NCBI GenBank assembly: GCA_018377235.1
Contig: JAGZZT010000017.1
Coordinates: forward strand, 1 to 57,075
DNA from: Clostridium sp.
GTDB lineage: Bacteria; Bacillota; Clostridia; Lachnospirales; Lachnospiraceae
Direction of reading: 5' to 3'
DNA: 57,075 nt
Below, piece after piece: positions 1 through 7,719 of the stretch. Below the pieces are notes generated by a model. The model searched no databases, was not told the origin of the DNA, and saw only the letters and a program-made list of their open reading frames with translations. The stretch's first letter is position 1, and each line of letters opens with the position of its first letter. Position numbers and translations under genes: made by a program.

Positions 1-45
1 CAGAAAAACTTGGAACCAAATATAAAAAGAGCCCTTTTCATAGAA

Positions 46-77
46 TTGGGGCAGGATTTTAACAAATCCCACCCCAA
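46..77 (-). terminator. stem-loop downstream of mglC
   Basis: Two 14-nt arms (46-59 and 64-77) pair around a 4-nt loop. On the minus strand the two imperfect central positions become G-U wobbles, so the full stem forms only in RNA read in the mglC direction. The U-tract is weak, so this may be a 3' end-stabilising hairpin rather than a strong terminator. Confidence 0.45.
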
Positions 78-119
78 CCATTGACAAAGAGCCAAAAATT
101 TTAAAGGAGTATGAAATTA

Positions 120-1775
120 TTATTTCTTCTGAACATATTTCAGGCAGTCGAGAGTTACAGCTACCAGGATGATGATACCTGAGAATACGAACTGAAGGTT
201 TGTATCAATACCAAGAATGGTCAGGGAGTATGTCAGTGCAGTGAAGATAAATACACCGACAACTACGCCGGAAATCTTACCGATACCGCCGGTAAAGGAT
301 ACGCCTCCTACTACGCAGGCTGCAATTGCATCCATCTCCCAGCCCTGTCCGTATGCAGCAGAACCTGAACCTACCATTCTGATACACTCCAGCCAGGAAC
401 CGAATCCATAAAGGATACCTGCCAGAATGAAAGCGCCTACTGTTACGCGGAATACGGAGATACCAGAAACAGCTGCTGCCTCTGCATTTCCGCCGACAGC
501 ATAGAGATTCTTACCAAAAGTTGTCTTGTTCCAAATAAACCATACAATTGCGATTGCTGCAACTGCCCAGAGAATAATGGTTGGGAAACCATTGATCTTT
601 GGAATGATCATACCAGGAATGCTCTGATCAATCGCACCGAAGGATACACCCTTTGTAGAGTATGTTACAAGTCCGAAAATAACAAGCATGTTAGCCATGG
701 TTGAAATGAACGGATGCATTTTAAATTTCGCTGTGAAGAAACCGGCAATCGTTGTGAAGAAGGTACATAACAGCACACACATAAATAATGCGAAAATAAC
801 TCTTACAGGAACCGGCATGGATGTGAAATCAAATACATGTCCGAACACCATACCTGTATTAATGCCCTGATGCATAACAATAGTTGCCGTTGTCATACCC
901 ATACCAACCATACGGCCTACAGAAAGGTCTGTACCTGCCAAGAGAATCAGGCCGGCAACGCCAAGAGCCAGGAACATTCTCGGAGACGCCTGCTGGAGAA
1001 TATTCAGCACATTGTTGTAGGTAAGAAGCGGAACCCCTTTGATCATCGGAGTCAGAATACAGAGTCCGATAAATACCAGAATAATAGCAATGTAAAGACC
1101 ATTCCTCAGGAAGAAGGCTCTGCGATTAAAGGTATACTTATAGTTCTCCCACTTCTCTGCTAATGACTCTGCAAATGTAAACTTGGACATACGAAGCAGA
1201 TCGATTAAATGGTACTTATATGCAAAGGCAGCATGCCTTCTGTCTTTGATTTCCTGGAAATCCTTCTCCAGCTGCATCTTAGCGTCAAACAGCCTGTTCT
1301 TGTAAACATACTTTTCATCTTTAATTTCCTGATGGTCTGTAAGCTTAGAAAGAATACTCTGATGCTCTTTCTCCAGTTCAGCTACACGCTGACGGTACTT
1401 CTCCTGAGCCTGAACCTTCTGCAGCTTGCAGCTCTCAGCAACCGGCTGATAATACTCTTTATCGAAGTGAGCCTTAATATAAGCCTCAGCCTCAGCGATC
1501 AGCTTGGAAATCTCTGCTTTATGCTGAGACTCAACTGATTTTGCCTTCTCCAGGTCAGCCTGTGTCTGAGAAATTTTAGCAGCCTTCTCTTCTTTTGTTA
1601 AAATCTTATCTCTCTTGATTGTATCAATGTCATTCTGGAGATCCAGAACCCTGTCTGTTCCCTCTGCTCTGAGAGCGTCAATTTTCTTCTGAATATTGCC
1701 GACATACTCTTCTATCGGCTGGCGCAGAGCGTTTTCCTGCTCCGCCGTAAGTATCTTACTGTTTTCAATAGCCAT
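120..1775 (-). CDS. mglC: galactose/methyl-galactoside ABC transporter permease MglC with long N-terminal coiled coil
   Basis: Inner-membrane permease of a BPD_transp_2 sugar ABC transporter, 551 aa. From about residue 225 onward it follows enterobacterial MglC closely: the motifs ALGVAGLILLAGTDLS, FGKNLYAVGGNAEAAAVSG and MDAIAACVVGGVSF are all present, with about ten membrane segments. The first ~225 residues are an added cytoplasmic, highly charged, heptad-like helical region (many E/K/Q, no hydrophobic segment) that the roughly 336-aa E. coli protein lacks. The ATG at 1775 is chosen because AGGGAG lies about 10 nt upstream; a TTG at 1784 sits too close to that site. It is the last gene of mglB-mglA-mglC, 18 bp after mglA. 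Permease assignment is firm; the role of the extension is unknown. Confidence 0.93.
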   Translation of the reverse strand: MAIENSKILTAEQENALRQPIEEYVGNIQKKIDALRAEGTDRVLDLQNDIDTIKRDKILTKEEKAAKISQTQADLEKAKSVESQHKAEISKLIAEAEAYIKAHFDKEYYQPVAESCKLQKVQAQEKYRQRVAELEKEHQSILSKLTDHQEIKDEKYVYKNRLFDAKMQLEKDFQEIKDRRHAAFAYKYHLIDLLRMSKFTFAESLAEKWENYKYTFNRRAFFLRNGLYIAIILVFIGLCILTPMIKGVPLLTYNNVLNILQQASPRMFLALGVAGLILLAGTDLSVGRMVGMGMTTATIVMHQGINTGMVFGHVFDFTSMPVPVRVIFALFMCVLLCTFFTTIAGFFTAKFKMHPFISTMANMLVIFGLVTYSTKGVSFGAIDQSIPGMIIPKINGFPTIILWAVAAIAIVWFIWNKTTFGKNLYAVGGNAEAAAVSGISVFRVTVGAFILAGILYGFGSWLECIRMVGSGSAAYGQGWEMDAIAACVVGGVSFTGGIGKISGVVVGVFIFTALTYSLTILGIDTNLQFVFSGIIILVAVTLDCLKYVQKK

Positions 1776-1793
1776 GTCTACCAATCTCCCTTA

Positions 1794-3302
1794 TTATAGG
1801 TATTTTGCGCTGAGTCTTAAAAGCTCTTCCTGATTTGTCTCCTTTGTGTTGACAATTCCGGACAGACGGCCGTTTGACATAACGCCAATTCGGTTTGTAA
1901 TTCCAAGAATCTCCGGCATCTCAGAGGAAACAACAATAATTGTTTTGCCCTGCTTTGCCATTTTAATAATCAGCTCATATATCTCATACTTAGCGCCTAC
2001 GTCAATTCCTCTGGTAGGCTCGTCCATCATGAAAATCTGAGGATTCCGCTCCAGCCATTTTCCGAAAATAACCTTCTGCTGATTACCTCCTGAAAGGCTT
2101 GAAATCATATCGTCAGGTCCCATACATTTCGTATGCATGATCTTGATTTCCTGAGCCGTAGCTTTCACCATCTTCTGATCAGAGAGAGCCGGTCCAACTT
2201 TATACTGGTTCAGGTTTGCGATTGTAGTGTTAAATGTAAGATCTCCTTTTAAGAAAAGTCCATTTGCCTTACGTTCCTCTGTAATCAGAGCGAAACCGTG
2301 ATCAATCGCTTCCTTCGCACTGTTGAAATTCATCAGGTGGTTTCTAAAGTAGACACGCCCTGCTGCTCTTGTTCTAATACCAAACATCGTCTCCAGAAGC
2401 TCTGTACGTCCTGCTCCTACCAGACCGTACAGTCCGAAAATTTCTCCCTCCCGCACATCGAATGAAACGTCCTGCAGATAAGGCGCAAATTTTGTGGATA
2501 GATTCTGAACAGATAAGACAACATCCTTCGGAGTGTTGTCAACCACTGGGAAACGATTCTCCAGAGAACGGCCAACCATAGCTGCAATCAGCTCGTTCAT
2601 ATCTGTATCTTTAGAGTTCTTCGTCATAACCATCTTTCCATCACGAAGAACTGAAATTTCGTCGCAAATTTCAAAAATCTCATCCATCTTATGAGAAATG
2701 TAGATAAGGGAAATTCCCTGGTCTTTCAGCATTCTCATCATCTCGAACAGCTTGTCAACCTCCTGCACAGTAAGGGAGGAAGTCGGCTCATCGAGAACAA
2801 TTACCTTTGAATTATAAGAGATAGCCTTTGCAATCTCGCACATCTGTCTCTGGGATACTGACATATTCCGCATCGGCTGCGTGAGATTAACTGTCATACC
2901 CAGCTTTCTGAAAAGTTCTGAGGCCTTCTTCTTCATCCGGCCCTCATCAATTACTCCCATAGAATTGACTGGATAGCGTCCGAGGAACAGATTATCAATT
3001 ACGTTTCTCTCCAGACACTGATTCAATTCCTGGTGAACCATCGCAATACCATTTTCAAGAGCATCTTTCGGCCCGGAAAAGTTGATTTCCCTGCCGTCAA
3101 GGAAGATACTTCCCTCATCCTTTTGATATGTTCCGAAAAGGCACTTCATCATCGTCGACTTACCGGCGCCGTTCTCGCCCATAAGCCCCATAACAGTTCC
3201 CCGTTTCACATCCAGGTTGATATGATCGAGAACCCTGTTCCGGCCAAAGGACTTGCTCATACCACGGATTGATAAGACGATATCATCTTTCTTACCTGCC
3301 AT
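1794..3302 (-). CDS. mglA: galactose/methyl-galactoside ABC transporter ATP-binding protein MglA
   Basis: Cytoplasmic ATPase of the sugar transporter, 502 aa, made of two ABC domains in tandem as in RbsA/MglA/XylG. The first domain has Walker A GENGAGKST (about residues 42-50), a degenerate signature SVSQRQM and Walker B VLDEPTSSLT. The second has a degenerate P-loop region (GLVGAGRTE), signature LSGGNQQKV and MMDEPTRGID. This asymmetry is typical of the family. The start has CAGGAG about 8 nt upstream. It lies between mglB and mglC on the same strand. Sugar specificity is inferred from the neighbours; ribose or xylose cannot be excluded from this subunit alone. Confidence 0.95.
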   Translation of the reverse strand: MAGKKDDIVLSIRGMSKSFGRNRVLDHINLDVKRGTVMGLMGENGAGKSTMMKCLFGTYQKDEGSIFLDGREINFSGPKDALENGIAMVHQELNQCLERNVIDNLFLGRYPVNSMGVIDEGRMKKKASELFRKLGMTVNLTQPMRNMSVSQRQMCEIAKAISYNSKVIVLDEPTSSLTVQEVDKLFEMMRMLKDQGISLIYISHKMDEIFEICDEISVLRDGKMVMTKNSKDTDMNELIAAMVGRSLENRFPVVDNTPKDVVLSVQNLSTKFAPYLQDVSFDVREGEIFGLYGLVGAGRTELLETMFGIRTRAAGRVYFRNHLMNFNSAKEAIDHGFALITEERKANGLFLKGDLTFNTTIANLNQYKVGPALSDQKMVKATAQEIKIMHTKCMGPDDMISSLSGGNQQKVIFGKWLERNPQIFMMDEPTRGIDVGAKYEIYELIIKMAKQGKTIIVVSSEMPEILGITNRIGVMSNGRLSGIVNTKETNQEELLRLSAKYL

Positions 3303-3413
3303 TGTTTTTACTCCTGTATCTGTATTTGATTATTGTGTCTCCACAGCAATGTACCTGCATCCTTTTCCAGCGGCTCTGCCGCTCCAGGCAGGCATATTCG
3401 GCCTTAGAAAAGC

Positions 3414-3439
3414 ATTGGGGAGAATTTCTTCTCCCCAAT
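3414..3439 (-). promoter_or_regulatory. intercistronic stem-loop between mglB and mglA
   Basis: A perfect 11-bp stem (3414-3424 with 3429-3439) with a 4-nt loop begins about 27 nt after the mglB stop and is followed by a short U-rich stretch on the minus strand. Such hairpins after a binding-protein gene commonly protect the upstream mRNA or cause partial termination, giving more binding protein than ATPase and permease. That role is inferred. Confidence 0.6.
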
Positions 3440-3466
3440 AGCCTGTACTTCCATATTTTCTGACTA

Positions 3467-4795
3467 TTACTGATTCAGTAAAGCTGTATAAGAAGCTGCG
3501 TTATCTGTCTTAACCATGTTGATTGCAAACGCATCGTACTGACTTGGGTTTCCAAGACGGTTTGTGATATTGGACTCTGTCTGTCCGTCACCACCGATGT
3601 AATCAACCTTCAGGTTCAGAAGATCATCGTACTTCTCAAGAAGCGGCTGATAAGTAGAGCTTAAGAAGTTATCAGAAGCATTGTAGATGTTCAGCCATAC
3701 AGATTTCTGAGGATGTGCGCTTGCATCCAGCTGCTTGGATACTGGCTCGTAAACCTTTGTAGAATCTGTGAAGTCCTGATAGTTATCAGCTGTAACTGCT
3801 ACGTTTAATGCGTAGTAGGAACGCTCTTCCTCGTTGTATACGTATACGTCGTCAGAGAGAACATTGCCTGCCTCATCAGCTGTACCGATACCTGTATCAA
3901 TATCTACGCCGTCAAGACCGTTACGAAGAACACGGAGTGTCAGGTAAGCCTGTACATCAGCATGCTGGCTGATAGTTCCGCCGTATCCCTCTGCAATAGC
4001 TGCTACTGCGTCGTTGTTTGCATCGTAACCAAATGTAGGAACCTTGTTGTCCTTGGACCATGCATTGAACATGGACATTCCCATACCGTCGTTATTGGAA
4101 GCGATAACATCAATTTCATCTCCAAAGGAAGATGCCCATGTACCGATGGAGTTTCCTGCTGTTGCAGCATCCCATGTAGCACCTGCAGAGTTCTTCATCT
4201 CCTGAGAAGCCAGCTCTCTTACAGTGTAGCTCTTTCCATTTACCTCAAGAGTGCCATCCTGAACAACTGTAGCTGTTCCGTCTGTATTAATACCTACAGG
4301 AGCGCTCTCAATGTTTCCGTCCTTCTCTACAGCAGTTCCAAGAGCCTTACGAACGCCTCTTGTACGTGCGATAGAATCGTTGTGTCCGATATCACCGATT
4401 GCAAGTACATATCCGATTACGCCGTCGCCGTTGCGGTCGATGGTATCGATATTCTTCTCAATGTACTCTTTAACCATAGTTCCCTGAAGTTCAGCACCCT
4501 GGTTTGCATCAAATCCTACATAATATGTAGCGTCATTGAAGCTGAGGGCGTTCATATCCAGCTCTCCTGTGGAGCTGTTGGATGGCTGACGGTTGAACCA
4601 TACTAATGGTTTGTCCTTGTTTGCCACATCTGCTGTGTCCTTTGCAGCTGTGTCATCCTTTGCAGCCTCACCTGTCTCGCCTGCTGCCTGAGAAGCAGCT
4701 GCTGTAGTCTCCTTCTCCTCAGTGCCGCCGGAGCAGCCTGCCAGGCTGAAAGCCATTAAAGAAGCCATGGACAGTGCCAAAACTCTTTTTTTCAT
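3467..4795 (-). CDS. mglB: galactose-binding lipoprotein MglB, apparently circularly permuted
   Basis: Extracellular substrate-binding lipoprotein, 442 aa. Signal peptide with lipobox LAGC (Cys21) and a low-complexity linker to about residue 61. Residues 62-350 follow E. coli MglB from its VVFFNKEPS strand to its end: N68, H138/D140/R144, W208, N234-N235, D258 and Q277 fall where the E. coli sugar ligands N91, H152/D154/R158, W183, N211, D236 and N256 lie. The calcium-loop pattern DRNGDGVIG (D120) is kept. The missing N-terminal segment appears at residues 361-442, with IYNASDNF matching E. coli IYKYDDNF (D14, F16) and AFAINMVKTDNAA matching ALAINLVDPAAAG. A ~40-residue insert lies near 155-195. 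Start ATG at 4795 has AGGGAGG upstream. The order was aligned by eye. Confidence 0.92.
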   Translation of the reverse strand: MKKRVLALSMASLMAFSLAGCSGGTEEKETTAAASQAAGETGEAAKDDTAAKDTADVANKDKPLVWFNRQPSNSSTGELDMNALSFNDATYYVGFDANQGAELQGTMVKEYIEKNIDTIDRNGDGVIGYVLAIGDIGHNDSIARTRGVRKALGTAVEKDGNIESAPVGINTDGTATVVQDGTLEVNGKSYTVRELASQEMKNSAGATWDAATAGNSIGTWASSFGDEIDVIASNNDGMGMSMFNAWSKDNKVPTFGYDANNDAVAAIAEGYGGTISQHADVQAYLTLRVLRNGLDGVDIDTGIGTADEAGNVLSDDVYVYNEEERSYYALNVAVTADNYQDFTDSTKVYEPVSKQLDASAHPQKSVWLNIYNASDNFLSSTYQPLLEKYDDLLNLKVDYIGGDGQTESNITNRLGNPSQYDAFAINMVKTDNAASYTALLNQ

Positions 4796-4867
4796 AGTTT
4801 CTTCCTCCCTTAAAATTATAAATGTGCTGTACCTCAATGTGCATTTCTGACACATCTTATGTTCTCT

Positions 4868-4907
4868 ATTATAGTCCTTTTGGAGAAAAAGTACATAGAA
4901 TATTCTA
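4868..4907 (-). promoter_or_regulatory. mgl operon promoter region with 12-bp palindrome
   Basis: On the minus strand a perfect TATAAT (4868-4873) lies about 70 nt before mglB, without a recognisable -35 box at 16-18 bp. A perfect 12-bp palindrome, TAGAATATTCTA, covers 4896-4907, just upstream of the -35 position. A missing -35 with an upstream palindrome fits activator-dependent transcription. The AraC-type response regulator encoded upstream is the obvious candidate, but this is inference. Confidence 0.5.
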
Positions 4908-4994
4908 CAATTTTTGTGTGATTTTCAATTATCTGGTGATTTTCACCGATGCAGCCGTCAGTTTTCCCAAATATCTGTTCTCTTTGAAATGTGC

Positions 4995-5972
4995 CTAATC
5001 AAATAAAAACAGAATTTTCTGGTATTCCTCCAGGAACATATTTTCTCTCGTAACAATGGTGGTCTCTGTATTGATCTGCTGTCCCTTTCCGCCCCGTCCG
5101 CTCAAAAGCTCCCAGGCCTTCTCTACCCCCAGATATCCCATAGCATAGGGATTCTGGACAATAAGGACATCCACTTCTCCTGTCTCCAGCATTCCTACTG
5201 ATACCACGTTGCTGTCAAAAGCGGCCACAAAGGTTTTATTCTTTTTTCCTAAATCCCGGATGGCCCATCCCACGCCCAAACTGGTCCACTCATTAAACGT
5301 CATGACTACGTTGATCTCCGGATGTGCCTGAAGCAGCTCTCTGGTGGCGGATCTGGCCCCTTCCACTGTAGAGGCCACATTGATTGTTGTAATTTCTTTT
5401 ATACGGCTGTGCTTCTCTGCTTCCTCACGAAAGCCCTGTTCTCTCTCCTGACCATTTGCCGTATGCTTATCGAAGTTTACGATACCTATGCAAAGTTCGC
5501 CTTCTGTTCCATCCAGAACGGCTCTGGCTGCCATCCGTCCCGCCTCTTTATTATCTGTTCCAATCCGCACTTTCACCGCGCTGCTGTTCACATCACTGTC
5601 AATGATCACGGAGGGCACGCCTTTTCCGGCAGCCCAGTCTACGATCTCTGCGTTTTTTTCATAATCTACAGCTGAGATAACCAGAGCATCTGCTCCATTC
5701 TTTACCGCATCACGTATCATCTCATTCTGGCTCTCATAGTCCTCCTCCGACTGAGCTCCGGCTGTCGTCAGGGCAATATTGTATTCCGTAGCAGCAGCTC
5801 CGGCCCCGGCGAAAACAGACTTAAAAAAAGAAGATTCTGTCGATTTTACAATCATAGCGACCTGATACCGTTCCTGTCCCCGGCGCTGCATGGCGGCAGC
5901 TCCGCCTGACAGCGCCGCAACTACGGCAAGCAGGAGCAGAAACGCCGTTTTCCTCTTTCTAGCGTGCTTCAT
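4995..5972 (-). CDS. periplasmic-binding-protein-like sugar sensor protein (Peripla_BP_4)
   Basis: A 325-aa protein with the ribose/galactose-binding fold in the normal, non-permuted order: VAMIVKSTESSFFKSV near the start, VPSVIIDSDVNSS, GTDNKEAGRMAA, then GIVNFDKHTANGQEREQGF and VVMTFNEWTSLG. The N-terminus is a basic stretch plus one hydrophobic segment with no lipobox Cys and no clear cleavage site, so it is probably membrane anchored. Start ATG at 5972 has GGAGGAGG 8 nt upstream and overlaps the kinase stop by 14 bp, implying coupled translation. Its position directly after a sensor kinase and response regulator suggests it presents sugar to the kinase, as ChvE does for VirA, rather than serving the transporter. 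Ligand not determined. Confidence 0.82.
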   Translation of the reverse strand: MKHARKRKTAFLLLLAVVAALSGGAAAMQRRGQERYQVAMIVKSTESSFFKSVFAGAGAAATEYNIALTTAGAQSEEDYESQNEMIRDAVKNGADALVISAVDYEKNAEIVDWAAGKGVPSVIIDSDVNSSAVKVRIGTDNKEAGRMAARAVLDGTEGELCIGIVNFDKHTANGQEREQGFREEAEKHSRIKEITTINVASTVEGARSATRELLQAHPEINVVMTFNEWTSLGVGWAIRDLGKKNKTFVAAFDSNVVSVGMLETGEVDVLIVQNPYAMGYLGVEKAWELLSGRGGKGQQINTETTIVTRENMFLEEYQKILFLFD

Positions 5973-7719
5973 ATGAGTCCTCCTCCAGCTTTGGCATGCG
6001 GATGGAAACCTTCGTTCCCTCGTCCAGCTCACTTTCTATTTTCATTCCATACTGCTCTCCAAAGTAGATTTTTACCCTGTCATTGACATTTTTAATGCCG
6101 ATTCCGCCTGTCTGTCCCTTTACTTCTTTGTGAAGAATACTCTCGCACTGCTCCTCTGTCATACCGACTCCGTTATCCTCTACCGTAAATACCACATCAT
6201 TTCCATCCTCGAAAATCTTTATTTCGATAAAGCCTTCATCGATCATCCGGTTCAAGCCATGATAAATGGCATTTTCAATAATCGGCTGAAGCGTAATTTT
6301 ATTGCAGTAGTAATGAAGGCAGCTTTCCTGTACCTCAAAACTATACTGGAACTGGTTCTTGTAGCGGAACTTTTGAATCTGGAGATAGCTCTTGGCATGC
6401 TCCACCTCTTTCTCCACCGGAATCAGCTCATGTCCCTTGCTGATGCTGATGCGAAACAGGCGTGCCAGCGCATTTACCATCTCCACCGCATCCTTAGTTC
6501 TGCCCTCCTCGCACATCCAGGCGATTGAATCCAGCGTATTGTAAAGAAAATGAGGGTTGATCTGAGCCTGCAGTGCACGAAGTTCTGTCTTTCTCAATAC
6601 AATCTCTTCATTTCTCACCTGATTCATCAGCTCCTGGATCCGAATAACCAAATGTCCAAAAGCGTTAGAAAGGGACGTCACTTCCCGGCTTCCGTATACC
6701 GGTTCATAGGAAAAACCCTCTGCATTAGCCTCAAATTCTCCCATCGCCTTGTTCAGGCTGTGAATCGGCCGGGAAATATACCGGGACAGCACAATGCTGC
6801 TGACAATCGTGGCAGCCAGCACAATCAGAAGCAGGCCGGCAAGCAGCAGCAGGCAGTCCTTCAGCCTGTCCTCAATCAGCTCATCCACAAAACTGACTGC
6901 CACAATGCGCCAGCTGCTTCCCTGCCTGGTCCGGATCGTATAGATCAGGCCGTTTTCCTCATAACTGCCGTCTGCGCGAGCTGTCATTTTCTCTGTATTT
7001 TCCTCTTTCAGGCCGGCAAAAATCAGCTGCTGCTGAGGATGATAGATGATCGTACCATCCTGATCCATGATAAAGCAGTATCCGTGGCTTCCGACTCCTA
7101 CTGCATCTACATAGCTGGCAATCTGAGAAAATCTGGAATCCAGAACTACAATCCTCTCTGTTCCATCTGATTCCCGGATTCTGGTAGAAATAGATACCAC
7201 CCATGGGTATTCATTGAAAAGAAGACTTTCCACATGGGGCCTTGATATGACAATCTCCCCCATCTGCGGCATTTCCTCTTTGTGAAAAGAAAGATTAACG
7301 AGAGCATCCTTCTTGAATATCTTGCTCCCCGTCCAGGCTCCTGTCAATTCACCTGTTTCTGGATCGTAGCTGGTGATGGCTGTTACATCAGAACGGATAT
7401 CTGCCATATGATTCAAATTTACATCACGGACCGGATCCTCCTCCGAAAAAAATCCCTCAATCAGCTTTAGGGATTTGCTGATATCATCCATATAGTTGTC
7501 TACAATTGTTTCTACCTGAACCGCCGCCTGATCGCTGGAAGTTTTTACATTCTGAATCATGGAAGCCCGATAGGTAGTAACAAACACTACAATTCCTGCC
7601 AAAAGGGAAAAAAACACCATAGACACTACCAGAATCGTCATGATTCCAGAACTGGTAAGCCCTCTCTCCCGCGTCTTGGCCTCTGCTGTCTTCTGCTTCT
7701 CTCCCCTTTTTCTGCTCAT
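5959..7719 (-). CDS. YesM-type sensor histidine kinase
   Basis: Membrane sensor kinase, 586 aa. TM1 about residues 24-50, an extracellular Cache-like sensor domain to about 285 (including GYCFIMDQDGTIIYHP), TM2 about 288-311, HAMP linker, then the His_kinase domain with QINPHFLYNTLD (phospho-acceptor His390) and an HATPase domain (QPIIENAIYHG, DNGVGM, GGIGIKNVNDR). The start overlaps the response-regulator stop by 4 bp (ATGA), with AGGAGG upstream. Together with the response regulator and binding protein it forms a sensory set upstream of mglBAC, most likely controlling that transporter. The signal is inferred, not shown. Confidence 0.93.
   Translation of the reverse strand: MSRKRGEKQKTAEAKTRERGLTSSGIMTILVVSMVFFSLLAGIVVFVTTYRASMIQNVKTSSDQAAVQVETIVDNYMDDISKSLKLIEGFFSEEDPVRDVNLNHMADIRSDVTAITSYDPETGELTGAWTGSKIFKKDALVNLSFHKEEMPQMGEIVISRPHVESLLFNEYPWVVSISTRIRESDGTERIVVLDSRFSQIASYVDAVGVGSHGYCFIMDQDGTIIYHPQQQLIFAGLKEENTEKMTARADGSYEENGLIYTIRTRQGSSWRIVAVSFVDELIEDRLKDCLLLLAGLLLIVLAATIVSSIVLSRYISRPIHSLNKAMGEFEANAEGFSYEPVYGSREVTSLSNAFGHLVIRIQELMNQVRNEEIVLRKTELRALQAQINPHFLYNTLDSIAWMCEEGRTKDAVEMVNALARLFRISISKGHELIPVEKEVEHAKSYLQIQKFRYKNQFQYSFEVQESCLHYYCNKITLQPIIENAIYHGLNRMIDEGFIEIKIFEDGNDVVFTVEDNGVGMTEEQCESILHKEVKGQTGGIGIKNVNDRVKIYFGEQYGMKIESELDEGTKVSIRMPKLEEDSYEAR

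Noticed and set aside
3962..4606. A 214-aa plus-strand open frame opposite mglB
   Set aside because: It is antisense to a clear lipoprotein gene, has Cys/Ser-rich composition typical of reverse-frame translation, and no ribosome site.
6550..7170. A 206-aa plus-strand open frame inside the histidine kinase gene
   Set aside because: The kinase domains are intact on the other strand and this frame has no family motifs.
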